Shown here: positions 32,975-40,944 of the stretch, piece after piece
Numbering within the stretch: position 1 is the stretch's first letter
Layout: the number at the start of each line of letters is the position of its first letter
Assembly: GCA_965229115.1 (NCBI GenBank)
Contig: CBDDIR010000003.1
Coordinates: forward strand, 1,364,001 to 1,428,000
DNA: 64,000 nucleotides
Reading direction: 5' to 3'
Source of the DNA: UBA7672 sp965229115
GTDB lineage: Bacteria > Pseudomonadota > Alphaproteobacteria > Caulobacterales > Hyphomonadaceae
The notes under the pieces: generated by a model
The model's input: the letters and a program-made list of their open reading frames with translations, nothing else
The model's database searches: none
Told to the model about the DNA's origin: nothing
Translations under genes and position numbers: made by a program

Positions 32975-33763
32975 ATGAGTCTCGATCTGGTCGCCTTGAA
33001 GCAGAAACCTGTCCCGCCCTCGGCAGAGGTGCTGGCGCGCAAGTCCGGCTATCGCGAGGTCGTGCCGATCGCCTTCGATGGCGCACTGGCAGGCGAGGGG
33101 TGCACGGAAGTCCGCTCGCTCGGGGTCAAGGGCGACAACCACTATAACACGCCGCGTAACCCGCCTTACTATGTCAGCGTGCCGGGCTCGGTTGCCGAGC
33201 TCTATCTGCGCAAATCCGTCGCCGTAAAGCTGGTCGAGGTGAATGCGCGGCTGAAAACGATCGGCATTGAACTTTACCTGTTCGACGCGTGGCGGCCGCA
33301 GGCGATCCAGCGCTACTTCCACGATGTCTGGTTCCCCGAATGGCTGGTGCAACGCCAACCGCACCTCGCAGGGCAGGCGCTTGTCGACGAGGTCGAGAAA
33401 TACTGGGCCGCGCCAACAGCCGGCGCAAACTCGCCATCGCCACACTCAACGGGCGGAGCCCTCGACCTGACCCTGATGTTCAGCGACACGCGCCAGCCGC
33501 TCTATATGGGCGGCATCTTCGACGATCTCACCGAAGAAGCCTGGACCGACGGCTTCGAACAGAAAGCCTGTGTCTCCATGTCGGATGAGGAAGCGCGGTC
33601 AAACCGCCGTCTTCTCTATTGGGTGATGACGGAAGCGGGTTTCGCCAACAATCCCACCGAATGGTGGCATTATTCCTGGGGCGACCAGATGTGGGCCAAG
33701 CTGGGCGGACACCACGCCGCCCATTATGGCGCGTGCGATCCTGCAGGTCCGCAGCAGGCTTAA
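32975..33763 (+). CDS. VanX-like D-Ala-D-Ala dipeptidase (M15 family)
   Basis: A 262-residue zinc peptidase. The metal site is formed by HSTGGALDLTL (His and Asp) and by EWWHYSWGD near the C-terminus, in which Glu is the catalytic base and His the third ligand; FDAWRPQ upstream holds the conserved Arg. VanX-type enzymes cleave D-Ala-D-Ala; chromosomal versions recycle cell-wall dipeptides. No signal peptide is evident, so it may be cytoplasmic. Start ATG 32975. No other van genes are present, so this is not a resistance cluster. Confidence 0.9.
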   Translation: MSLDLVALKQKPVPPSAEVLARKSGYREVVPIAFDGALAGEGCTEVRSLGVKGDNHYNTPRNPPYYVSVPGSVAELYLRKSVAVKLVEVNARLKTIGIELYLFDAWRPQAIQRYFHDVWFPEWLVQRQPHLAGQALVDEVEKYWAAPTAGANSPSPHSTGGALDLTLMFSDTRQPLYMGGIFDDLTEEAWTDGFEQKACVSMSDEEARSNRRLLYWVMTEAGFANNPTEWWHYSWGDQMWAKLGGHHAAHYGACDPAGPQQA

Positions 33764-33819
33764 GACCCCGGCAACCTTAAGAAGGCATTGTGGTCCGGCA
33801 GCTGAATTGCGGGGCCAGA

Positions 33820-34245
33820 ATGCTGAATGCGTTCGTCAAACACGTTTCCAAGTCGACAGGCCTCCCGCTCGAGACAGCCGAAGCCGCCATTGGGATCGTG
33901 CTGAACGCCGCGGACCGGCAGGGCGCACCCATGGCTGACGAGATTTTCGAACGTGTACCGGGCGCACGCGTCCTCGCCGCCAACATGGGCGCGCAGGTTG
34001 GCGCCGCAACCGGCGTGATCGCGCGCCTGATCGAGCGCACGCCGGGAGGACGCGTTGCTGTAACAGAACAAGTGATCCGCGACCTGCACAAGCAGGGTCT
34101 CGGCACCAAGGAAATTGGCCGTCTCTTCCCGGCGATCGGGTTGTATGCGGAATCTGCTTTTGGCGTTTCGGGTGTCGGCCATCTCGGCGACATGTTCGGA
34201 GCAATGAGCTCCGCCGCGGCCAAACCCGTTAGTAGCGTAGCGTAG
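33820..34245 (+). CDS. Hypothetical helical protein
   Basis: A 141-residue protein, all-helical by appearance, starting with FVKHVSKSTGLPLETAEAAIGIVLNAADRQG, a pattern that resembles DUF2267/DUF2780-like proteins with repeated helical hairpins. The last third is Gly/Ala/Ser-rich. No signal peptide. It lies 56 bases after the VanX-like gene and is followed by a strong terminator, so may be the second gene of that transcript. Function unknown. Confidence 0.65.
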   Translation: MLNAFVKHVSKSTGLPLETAEAAIGIVLNAADRQGAPMADEIFERVPGARVLAANMGAQVGAATGVIARLIERTPGGRVAVTEQVIRDLHKQGLGTKEIGRLFPAIGLYAESAFGVSGVGHLGDMFGAMSSAAAKPVSSVA

Positions 34246-34271
34246 ATCAAACAGTAGAGTTCTACAGTCTA

Positions 34272-34300
34272 ACGGGCGGCCTTCGGGTCGCCCGTTTTTG
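34272..34300 (+). terminator. Rho-independent terminator
   Basis: An 8-bp stem AACGGGCG (34272-34279) with 34290-34297 and five T residues. It follows the helical hypothetical gene. Confidence 0.9.
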
Positions 34301-34386
34301 TTTGCCGCAAGTGCGAAAAATTCCGCTGCGCTCTGCTGAAGATTTTTCCAAAAAATTCGCGTGGCAGGCGGAACCGCATTCTGGTG

Positions 34387-34530
34387 ACGGGCGTATATAC
34401 AGCGATCTTCCCGGCGTGGCGGTCTTATCCGTCCCCCCCGACCCCCCGAGATCGTAACGTCGGGAAGATGCCTACTCCGGTAGTGAAACGACCTAAGCGC
34501 CCGCCCGATCAATGATCGCGCGGGCGTTGT
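34387..34530 (+). ncRNA. Possible structured RNA (6S-like layout?)
   Basis: This lies in a 301-base gene-free gap. A TATATA box at 34394-34399 is followed by a 9-bp arm ATCTTCCCG (34405-34413) that pairs with 34461-34469, enclosing a C-rich 47-base segment. CTACTCCGGTAG then forms a small hairpin. CGGGCG (34388-34393) can pair with CGCCCG (34498-34503) to close the whole structure, leaving an asymmetric bubble with the small hairpin on its 3' side. That layout resembles 6S RNA, but I cannot match a family by sequence. The 3' hairpin (34497-34527) competes as a terminator, and could equally be the end of the minus-strand gene at 34547. Confidence 0.3.
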
Positions 34531-34546
34531 CGCATTTGCGGTTGGA

Positions 34547-35908
34547 TTAGTGCGCGGGCTTGGCCGCAGCTTTCGGCGTGGGCGCTGGCGCCGGCGCTGT
34601 GGGAAGGGGCAGCTCGATATCCGTTTCCTTGTCGTCCGGCGTCGCTGAAACCCGTTCAGTGATAGTTTCGCGGACGGCATCATCAGGCGCAGCAAGCGAT
34701 GCCGAAACAAAGTCGACTTGCGCGGTTTCGGTGTCGCCAGCTTTCTCAGCCAGCTTCGCGCGGCCAAGCGCGACGCGCCAATCCTGCGGCGTGATCGCGG
34801 CCAGTTGGTCGATCCGGTTCTTCGCTTCGTCGAGCTTGCCCGCATCGATGAGGCAGAGCGCGTGATCGCCCATCGCAGCCAACGCCCAGGCATCCTTTGC
34901 GAGTTCGTCCGCAGCGGTCGAGCAACGCGCCGCATCGATGCCCGCCATCGCAGTTGCGGTTGTCGGAGCCGCAGGGGCCGGGGCTGCGGCAGCTATTGCA
35001 ACCGGAGCCGGTGCGGGGGCAGCAGGCACGGGATGCGATTGCAGCTGGTCTTCGGCTTCGTGCTTCGCGTGCGGCGCGGCTTCGGCCGGTGCAAGGGCGA
35101 CAGGCGTCGGCGTAATCGGCGTTGCGGTTGTGAGGTGCACAGGCTGCGCGACCGGCTCCGGCGCGACAGCTACCGGTGTCGGGACAACAGCTTTCACGGG
35201 TGCGGAAACAGGGGTGGCCGCTGGCATAGGTGTGGCTACGGGCGCCGAAGCGGGAGCAGGGTTGGTCACAGCTGTCGCCGTTGGCGCGGGCGCTGGCGTC
35301 GGAACAGCTTTGACTGCAACGGGCTTCGGCGCATGCACCGGCGCGGCAGTCTGCGGTGCAGGCGCAACCGGCTGCACGGCCTTCACCGGAACCGGAGCGG
35401 GAGCGGCTTGTTGGCTGACGACAGGCGGAGGGTTCGGCGCAACCGTCGCGCCCATGATCGATGTCGCCGCCTGCAGCCGCGGCTCGGCCAGCTTCGCCTC
35501 GATCATCACGGCGTTGCGATAGATGGTGGTGGTCGGATTGCTGAAAGCCACGCCCGAAAGTGTCAGCTTGCCCGAAGCCGCCTCGACCCGCGTCACCAGC
35601 GAACCAGACGGCGGCGACAGGTGCAGCGTGTTGAACACCAGCCCATCCACCTCAAGCGTCAGCCCTTCGCCCGTGCTTTTGACGGTAGCCGCGCCCGGCT
35701 GTTGCGACAGCTTCACGAGGATCGAGATGGTCTCGCCATCGCGGGCGACCTGAATGTCGTTGATGCGGGCGTTGAACACGCCGGCCGCAGGCGTTGCTGG
35801 AGCAGGGCCAGGTGTGGTTGGGGCGGGCGCCGATTGCGCATGGGCAGGCATGGCGCTGAATGTCAGCGCCGCGACTGAGCAGGCGAATGAGAATCGCGTC
35901 CGCAGCAT
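34547..35908 (-). CDS. Exported protein: AMIN-like domain, long Pro/Ala linker, TPR-like end
   Basis: A 453-residue protein with signal peptide (about 24 residues, ending AHA/Q). Residues 42-160 are beta-rich (ARINDIQVARDGETISILVK, later LTLEVDGL), like the AMIN domains that bind peptidoglycan or secretin partners. Residues 165-325 are an almost pure Pro/Ala/Val/Thr linker. Residues 330-425 contain paired helices (DELAKDAWALAAMGDHALCL, LDEAKNRIDQLAAI, LAEKAGDTETAQVDF) that look like TPR units. Architecture suggests an envelope-spanning scaffold; function is inferred only. The gene is isolated. Confidence 0.75.
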   Translation of the reverse strand: MLRTRFSFACSVAALTFSAMPAHAQSAPAPTTPGPAPATPAAGVFNARINDIQVARDGETISILVKLSQQPGAATVKSTGEGLTLEVDGLVFNTLHLSPPSGSLVTRVEAASGKLTLSGVAFSNPTTTIYRNAVMIEAKLAEPRLQAATSIMGATVAPNPPPVVSQQAAPAPVPVKAVQPVAPAPQTAAPVHAPKPVAVKAVPTPAPAPTATAVTNPAPASAPVATPMPAATPVSAPVKAVVPTPVAVAPEPVAQPVHLTTATPITPTPVALAPAEAAPHAKHEAEDQLQSHPVPAAPAPAPVAIAAAAPAPAAPTTATAMAGIDAARCSTAADELAKDAWALAAMGDHALCLIDAGKLDEAKNRIDQLAAITPQDWRVALGRAKLAEKAGDTETAQVDFVSASLAAPDDAVRETITERVSATPDDKETDIELPLPTAPAPAPTPKAAAKPAH

Positions 35909-35988
35909 CCTTCAGCGGGTACGCCTCAGGCGTTAATGGGTGGTTAGCATTACTTAACGCAGCGGCCGATCCGGGTTAGGCAGGCGTC

Positions 35989-36294
35989 ATGAGCGATCAG
36001 ACACTGGCGACCTTGAAGCAAATCCCTGCAACGGACCTCGGCGGCCCCGGCGCGCCCGATCCGGAGCTATGCGCGACAGCCGCAATCCAGGCGCTAGCCG
36101 AAGTCGCGGGCGAAACCTTCCGCCTGAACTCGCTGGCGCTGGACGTCGCCTCCCACGCCATCGGTGTCGGCATGGTCGAACTATCCGCGAAAACCGACAA
36201 GCGAGCGCGGGCAATCGTCTTCGTCTCACTCGAAGCCAAGATCGGCGCCGCGATGGTGTTCTCGGCGCAAGGGCTGTTCAGCGCGAAGCGCTAG
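35989..36294 (+). CDS. Small hypothetical protein
   Basis: A 101-residue soluble protein without signal peptide or recognised motif. It appears to be helix-rich at first (ELCATAAIQALAEVAGETF) and then has a beta hairpin (MVELSAKTDKRARAIVFVS LEAK). The last bases of its TAG stop are shared with the stop of the converging enoyl-CoA hydratase-like gene, so the two genes meet in CTAG. Function unknown. Confidence 0.6.
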   Translation: MSDQTLATLKQIPATDLGGPGAPDPELCATAAIQALAEVAGETFRLNSLALDVASHAIGVGMVELSAKTDKRARAIVFVSLEAKIGAAMVFSAQGLFSAKR

Positions 36295-37139
36295 AGCGGC
36301 GTATCCTTCAGCGGCAACAGATCCGGGAAGTCCGCATCGCGCTTCTCGGCCTTGGCGGTGAACGCCTCTTTCATGTGCGCGCCGGAGAGCATCGCGGCGT
36401 TCCACACGCCGATATAGTCGAGCGCGTCGGCGATCGTGTGGTCGCGGGCGTAGTTGATCATCACTTTGGAGCCGGTGACAGCGAGCGGGCTCTTGGTCGC
36501 GATCTCGCGTGCGATTGCGGTGGCGTGCGCCAGCATCTCTTCCTGCGTGTCGAACACCTCGTTGACGAGACCCAGCTCCTTCGCCTTCACGGCAGAGAGG
36601 CGCTCGCCGGTGTAGGCGATCTGGCGCACCCAGCCTTCCGGCATCAGCTTGGTCAGGCGCGGGAAGGTGCCCACGTCGGCGGTCATGCCGATATTGATCT
36701 CGTGGATCGTGAAGAACGCGTCCTTGGTTGCAAAGCGGAAGTCGCACGCCGTCACCATGTCGACGCCCGCGCCGATGCAGCCGCCCTGAACGCAGGCGAT
36801 CACCGGCATCCGCGCCTGCTCGAAGCAGGTGAACGCATCCTGCAGCGGACGCAGGTTGGCGCGGAACTGTTCAGCCCGCAGATGCGGATCATTGCGCTCG
36901 CCCGTGATCCCGTCCGGACGGGCGAACACGGCGAGGTCCATTCCGGCCGTGAAATGCTTGCCCGTCGACGACACGATCATGACCCGCGCCTTCGCGCCCC
37001 GGTCGATCTCGCGAACGATAGCCGGCAGCTCCACCCAGGCGGCAGGCGTGAAGGTGTTGAACTGGTCCGGCCGGTTCATGCGGATGTTGGCGACGCGGTC
37101 TGTAATCGACACGTCAAAACAGGTGGGCTGGGCGCTCAT
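36291..37139 (-). CDS. Crotonase family protein, dienoyl-CoA isomerase-like
   Basis: A 282-residue enoyl-CoA hydratase/isomerase-superfamily enzyme. GKHFTAGMDL and CVQGGCIGAGVDM form the oxyanion hole. The acidic residues in ACDFRF, IHEINIG and MTADVGTFPRL correspond to the three used by delta(3,5)-delta(2,4)-dienoyl-CoA isomerase (ECH1-type), rather than the two glutamates of a hydratase. It would help to degrade fatty acids with odd-position double bonds. ATG 37139 follows AAGGAAA. It stands alone, divergent from the DUF4197 gene. Confidence 0.87.
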   Translation of the reverse strand: MSAQPTCFDVSITDRVANIRMNRPDQFNTFTPAAWVELPAIVREIDRGAKARVMIVSSTGKHFTAGMDLAVFARPDGITGERNDPHLRAEQFRANLRPLQDAFTCFEQARMPVIACVQGGCIGAGVDMVTACDFRFATKDAFFTIHEINIGMTADVGTFPRLTKLMPEGWVRQIAYTGERLSAVKAKELGLVNEVFDTQEEMLAHATAIAREIATKSPLAVTGSKVMINYARDHTIADALDYIGVWNAAMLSGAHMKEAFTAKAEKRDADFPDLLPLKDTPL

Positions 37140-37260
37140 GTGCGTTTCCTTGGCCGTGCCGGGGCCGGTCCTGCCGGACACGGTTTGACGGATTGGGTCT
37201 TTCCGGTTCCTATCCGCCCAGCAGGGAGAGGGGAACCCTGCCCGTGGAGGGCGTGGTTTC

Positions 37261-38010
37261 ATGCGCGTATGGCTGAAAAGAGCGTCCCTGGCGCTCGCCG
37301 TCACGTTGGCGGCCACCGCCGCTGCGTCCATGCCGGCATCGGGGCAGGACTTCAGCAAGATCGCATCCGACATCCTTCACAAGTCGCTCCCGGGTGACAA
37401 AGGCAATTTGTCCAAGGCCGATGTAACGTCTGGCCTGAAGGAAGCCCTGACGGTCGCCAGCAACCTGTCGTCCAAGCGCCTGGGCGCCAAGGACGGCTTC
37501 ATGGGCGACCTGGCCGTGAAAATCCCGCTGCCGGGCGTGCTGGGAACGGCGCAGAAGAAGCTGCAGCCCTTCGGCATGGCCGGCCCGCTCGATGATCTCC
37601 AGCTGAAAGTGAACCGCGCCGCCGAGGCAGCCGTGCCCACAGCAAGCAAGCTGGTGGTCGACGCTGTCACCTCCATGTCATTCGACGACGCCATGGGCAT
37701 CCTGCGGGGCGGGGACACGGCCGCCACCGACTTCCTCCGCAAACGGACCGAGGCCAACCTGCGACAATCCTTCCGCCCCTATTTCGACAAGGCGCTCGCA
37801 ACCTCCGGCGCGCTTGCCTCCGTGGACGGCGTGGTGGCGAAATACGGGGCAGGAATGGTGAAAACCGACGCCAAGACATGGCTGGCGGACAACGCTACGA
37901 CTAGCGCCCTCAACGGATTGTTCTATTACGTCGCCCGTGAGGAGCAGTCGATTCGACGCGACCCGGTCAAGCGGACGAGCGACATCCTGCGTAAAGTGTT
38001 CGGAGGCTAG
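37261..38010 (+). CDS. DUF4197 family exported protein
   Basis: A 249-residue protein with a signal peptide (about 28 residues, ending ASG/Q). The mature domain shows the DUF4197 signature: SKADVTSGLKEALTVAS, KIPLPGVLGTAQKKLQPFG, and SFDDAMGILRGGDTAATDF. These all-helical periplasmic proteins have no assigned function. It is followed 9 bases later by the alpha/beta hydrolase, so the two may be co-transcribed. Confidence 0.9.
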   Translation: MRVWLKRASLALAVTLAATAAASMPASGQDFSKIASDILHKSLPGDKGNLSKADVTSGLKEALTVASNLSSKRLGAKDGFMGDLAVKIPLPGVLGTAQKKLQPFGMAGPLDDLQLKVNRAAEAAVPTASKLVVDAVTSMSFDDAMGILRGGDTAATDFLRKRTEANLRQSFRPYFDKALATSGALASVDGVVAKYGAGMVKTDAKTWLADNATTSALNGLFYYVAREEQSIRRDPVKRTSDILRKVFGG

Positions 38011-38019
38011 TCGCGCGCA

Positions 38020-38976
38020 ATGCGCAGGTTTCGCGTAAACATCAAGGACGGTGAGACGTCCGGCATTGCCTTCGGCGACCCCGTGCGTCCGATCGACGTT
38101 CTGTGGCTGCACGCCACCGGCTTCAACGCGATCACCTACGAGTCGATCCTCGAACCGCTCGGCGGCCAGATGCACGCCGCAGCCCTCGACATGCGCGGCC
38201 ACGGCCGCTCGAAACTGCCCGCCAATCCGCGCAAGCTGAAATCGTGGAACAAGTTCCGCGACGACGTCATCCAGGTTCTCGAGAAGACGGCCCCCGAAGG
38301 CGCAGTCCTCGGCGGCCACTCCATGGGCGCCACCGTCGCGCTGCTCGTCGCCGGCAAGCGCCCGGATCTCGTGCGCGGCCTCGTGCTCACCGATCCCGTC
38401 CTGCTGAAGAAGCGTCTGCTGCGCATCTACAACATCCCGCTCGTGAACATGTTCATGCAGAAGAACACGATGTCGAAAGCCGCGCTGAAACGCCGGCGCA
38501 ATTTCGGCTCGCCCGGCGAAGCCGCCGAAGCTCTGCGCGGCCGCGGCGCCTTCAAGACATGGCGCTCGCCCTTCCTCGACGACTATGTGGTCGATGGCGT
38601 GCTGCGTCAGGAAAACGGACAGTACGAACTCTCCTGCACGCCCGAATGGGAATCCGCCGTATTCGATGCGCATCGCTATCGCCCGTGGGCCGCGCTCCGC
38701 CGCCTGCGCAAGAAGCGTATCCCGATCATCGTGCTGCAGGCGGAAAAGGAATCCACCTCGCCGGGCGATGCCGACCAGCGCATCCACAACATCCGCCCCG
38801 ACGCCGCCATCACCAAAGTGCCCGGCACCACGCACTTCATCCCGATGGAGCGGCCCTACGTCGTGCGTGACGCGTTGAAGATGCTCTACGAAGCCATGAT
38901 CGAGGGCCACACGCTCGTGGATTATGTCGGCGCCGTCCGCCGCACCATCGACGACAGTGTCGGGATCATGGACTAG
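38020..38976 (+). CDS. Alpha/beta hydrolase
   Basis: A 318-residue serine hydrolase. The nucleophile elbow is GGHSMG, the oxyanion strand is LWLHATGFNA, and the catalytic His lies in GTTHFIPME; an Asp is expected after strand 7 near the ESTSPGDAD stretch. Members are esterases, lipases or dehalogenase-like; the substrate cannot be specified. A Lys/Arg-rich cap (LKRRRNF) is unusual. The gene runs towards the lpxL-like gene on the opposite strand, with a 10-base gap. Confidence 0.88.
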   Translation: MRRFRVNIKDGETSGIAFGDPVRPIDVLWLHATGFNAITYESILEPLGGQMHAAALDMRGHGRSKLPANPRKLKSWNKFRDDVIQVLEKTAPEGAVLGGHSMGATVALLVAGKRPDLVRGLVLTDPVLLKKRLLRIYNIPLVNMFMQKNTMSKAALKRRRNFGSPGEAAEALRGRGAFKTWRSPFLDDYVVDGVLRQENGQYELSCTPEWESAVFDAHRYRPWAALRRLRKKRIPIIVLQAEKESTSPGDADQRIHNIRPDAAITKVPGTTHFIPMERPYVVRDALKMLYEAMIEGHTLVDYVGAVRRTIDDSVGIMD

Positions 38977-38986
38977 CGCACCAGCG

Positions 38987-39964
38987 CTAGATCACCCCAG
39001 CCTTCGCCCACGCTTCCTTCGGCCAGCGGTTGTGCATCCAGAACCACTGGTCCGGCGCTTCGCGGATGCGTTTTTCCAGCCACTGGTTGATCCGCAGCAC
39101 CGTATTGTAGATCGCCTTGTTCTCGTCGGGATCAGCGTCCGGCATGAACGGCTCGTCGATCGTCACGCGATAGCGCGCAACGCCGATACGCTTGCACGAG
39201 AACGGCACCAGCGGCGTGTTGAACTTCATCGCCAGCCGCGTCGGTCCCGGCGCCGTCATCGCGTCATAGCCGAAGAACGGCACGGCGATGCCCTGGTTGA
39301 ACTTCTGATCGTTCATCAGCCCGACCGATTGATTGCGTCCCAGCGCCCGCATCAGCTCGCGCGTGCCTGCGCCCTTCGGCGTCAGCACATTGATGCCATA
39401 CGCATGGCGAGCCTCGGCAATGCGCCGGTCGATATAAGGGTTGTTGGCCGAGCGATAAGTGATCTGCGCATCGAATGGACGGTTGCAGACGGACGAGGCC
39501 AGCGCCTCCCAGTTTGCGAAGTGGCCGCCGATCAGCACGGCAGGTTTGCCCCGCGCCGTGAGATCATCGAGATGTTCAGCGCCGACAACTTCGATCCGGC
39601 TGTTGGGAACGTATGGCCGCATCTTCGACAGGTGCGGCATCTCCCCAGCCGTACGCCCCAGCGTTTCCCAAGTGCCCTTGGCGACTTCCCGAACCTGCTT
39701 CTCGTCCCACTCGGGGAAGCACATGCGCAGATTGCGGATCATCGTGCGGTTCTGCGACGTGATCGGCCCAACCGTCTTGAGGATCGCCGCCACCGTATTG
39801 GAGGCCGCCTCCACCGGCAGCGCCTTCATCGGGTTCCAGTACACCCAGTCCCAGGCAAACGCCTCGATGCCCCAGCCGATCCTCGCGCCCAGCGTGGTGC
39901 GCTGCGCGTTATCGAGATCCTTCGGCCGGATGAACCGTCCCGCTTTGGGCGTCTTGTCGCTCAT
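38987..39964 (-). CDS. Lauroyl acyltransferase (LpxL/HtrB family)
   Basis: A 325-residue inner-membrane acyltransferase that adds a secondary acyl chain to Kdo-lipid A. The catalytic HX4E motif is GGHFANWE (His148, Glu153), followed by conserved YRSANNPYIDRRI and GVLTPKGAGTREL-type elements. It is the last gene of the minus-strand lipid A operon, its start overlapping the lpxK stop by four bases. Whether it is the LpxL or the LpxM/LpxXL type cannot be decided from sequence. Confidence 0.9.
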   Translation of the reverse strand: MSDKTPKAGRFIRPKDLDNAQRTTLGARIGWGIEAFAWDWVYWNPMKALPVEAASNTVAAILKTVGPITSQNRTMIRNLRMCFPEWDEKQVREVAKGTWETLGRTAGEMPHLSKMRPYVPNSRIEVVGAEHLDDLTARGKPAVLIGGHFANWEALASSVCNRPFDAQITYRSANNPYIDRRIAEARHAYGINVLTPKGAGTRELMRALGRNQSVGLMNDQKFNQGIAVPFFGYDAMTAPGPTRLAMKFNTPLVPFSCKRIGVARYRVTIDEPFMPDADPDENKAIYNTVLRINQWLEKRIREAPDQWFWMHNRWPKEAWAKAGVI

Positions 39965-40944
39965 GCCAGCACGCGATCGAGCAGGGCGTGCAGCGCCGCC
40001 TCATCCTCGAACTTCGCTTCCACCGACGCACGCATGACGCGACCCTTCACCTCCGGCGACAGGCGCACATGGTCCTTGTCGGTGGTGACGAGTTGCGCGT
40101 CGCGTTCCTGCGAAAGCTTCATGAGGTAGGAAAGATCCGAAGGCTGGAAGGCGTGATGGTCGGGATATGGCACGGCTTCTGACAATTCTACACCAGGCTG
40201 CGCCTGAAGGCTGTCGAAGAAGCGCTCCGGCCGTCCGATCCCGGCGAAAGCCACATAGCGCCCCGGTGGTAGAGGCTCCAGCGGCGCAAGCCGCGCCCGC
40301 AGCACAACGCCCTTGAAGCCAGCCAGCGCATCCGGAACCGGCCCGTCATTCATCAGCACGACAGCGTCAGAGCGCGCCAGCCCGTCCGCCACACGCTCGC
40401 GCAGCGGACCTTTCGGGAAGATATGCCCATTTCCGAACGGGTTGGTCGCATCGATCACCACGATCGACAGCGATTTCTTCAGCGTCGGGTTCTGATGCCC
40501 ATCATCCATGATGACGATCTGAACACCCGCCGCTTTCATCGCGATCGCGCCAGCCGGACGATCCTTCGAAATCCACGCCTCGCCCGACGCCGCCAGCATC
40601 AAAGGCTCATCGCCAACTTCAGCCGACGTGTTGGTCAGCGCATCGACACGCGCCGGTCCAACCAGCGATCCACGATACCCACGCGACAGGCTCGCCGCCC
40701 GTGCGTCCTTGCTGACGTAGTAGCTGCGAACCGCAGCCGTCACCGGCGTCTTGCCCGCGCCGCCCAGCGTCAGGTTGCCGATGCAGATAACCGGAAGCCC
40801 AGCATCAACCGGCGTCGTCTTCGCAATCCTGTTCTCGCCAGCGCGCCGATAGATCATCGCCAGCGGCGACATCAGCAGCTTGAGGACTGGCGCTGCCGCA
40901 CGGCTGCGCTTGTCGGTCACCGTCCAGAAATGCGGCTCACGCAT
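39961..40944 (-). CDS. lpxK: Tetraacyldisaccharide 4'-kinase LpxK
   Basis: A 327-residue membrane-associated P-loop kinase that phosphorylates the 4' position of the lipid A precursor. The Walker A motif is GNLTLGGAGKT (Gly61-Thr66), and LSRGYRG and IMDDGHQNP are the family's own motifs, with the latter as catalytic base/Walker B region. ATG starts 8 bases inside waaA and its end overlaps lpxL, so translation is coupled across the operon. Confidence 0.95.
   Translation of the reverse strand: MREPHFWTVTDKRSRAAAPVLKLLMSPLAMIYRRAGENRIAKTTPVDAGLPVICIGNLTLGGAGKTPVTAAVRSYYVSKDARAASLSRGYRGSLVGPARVDALTNTSAEVGDEPLMLAASGEAWISKDRPAGAIAMKAAGVQIVIMDDGHQNPTLKKSLSIVVIDATNPFGNGHIFPKGPLRERVADGLARSDAVVLMNDGPVPDALAGFKGVVLRARLAPLEPLPPGRYVAFAGIGRPERFFDSLQAQPGVELSEAVPYPDHHAFQPSDLSYLMKLSQERDAQLVTTDKDHVRLSPEVKGRVMRASVEAKFEDEAALHALLDRVLA

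Noticed and set aside
32940..32976. Upstream ATGs for the BrkB-family gene
   Set aside because: They would overlap or abut the start of the divergent VanX-like gene and add no family similarity; the ATG at 32883 leaves room for promoters, although the choice is not certain.
33820..34245. A resistance cluster around the VanX-like gene
   Set aside because: No D-Ala-D-Lac ligase, VanH or VanRS homologue is next to it; chromosomal D-Ala-D-Ala dipeptidases are common.
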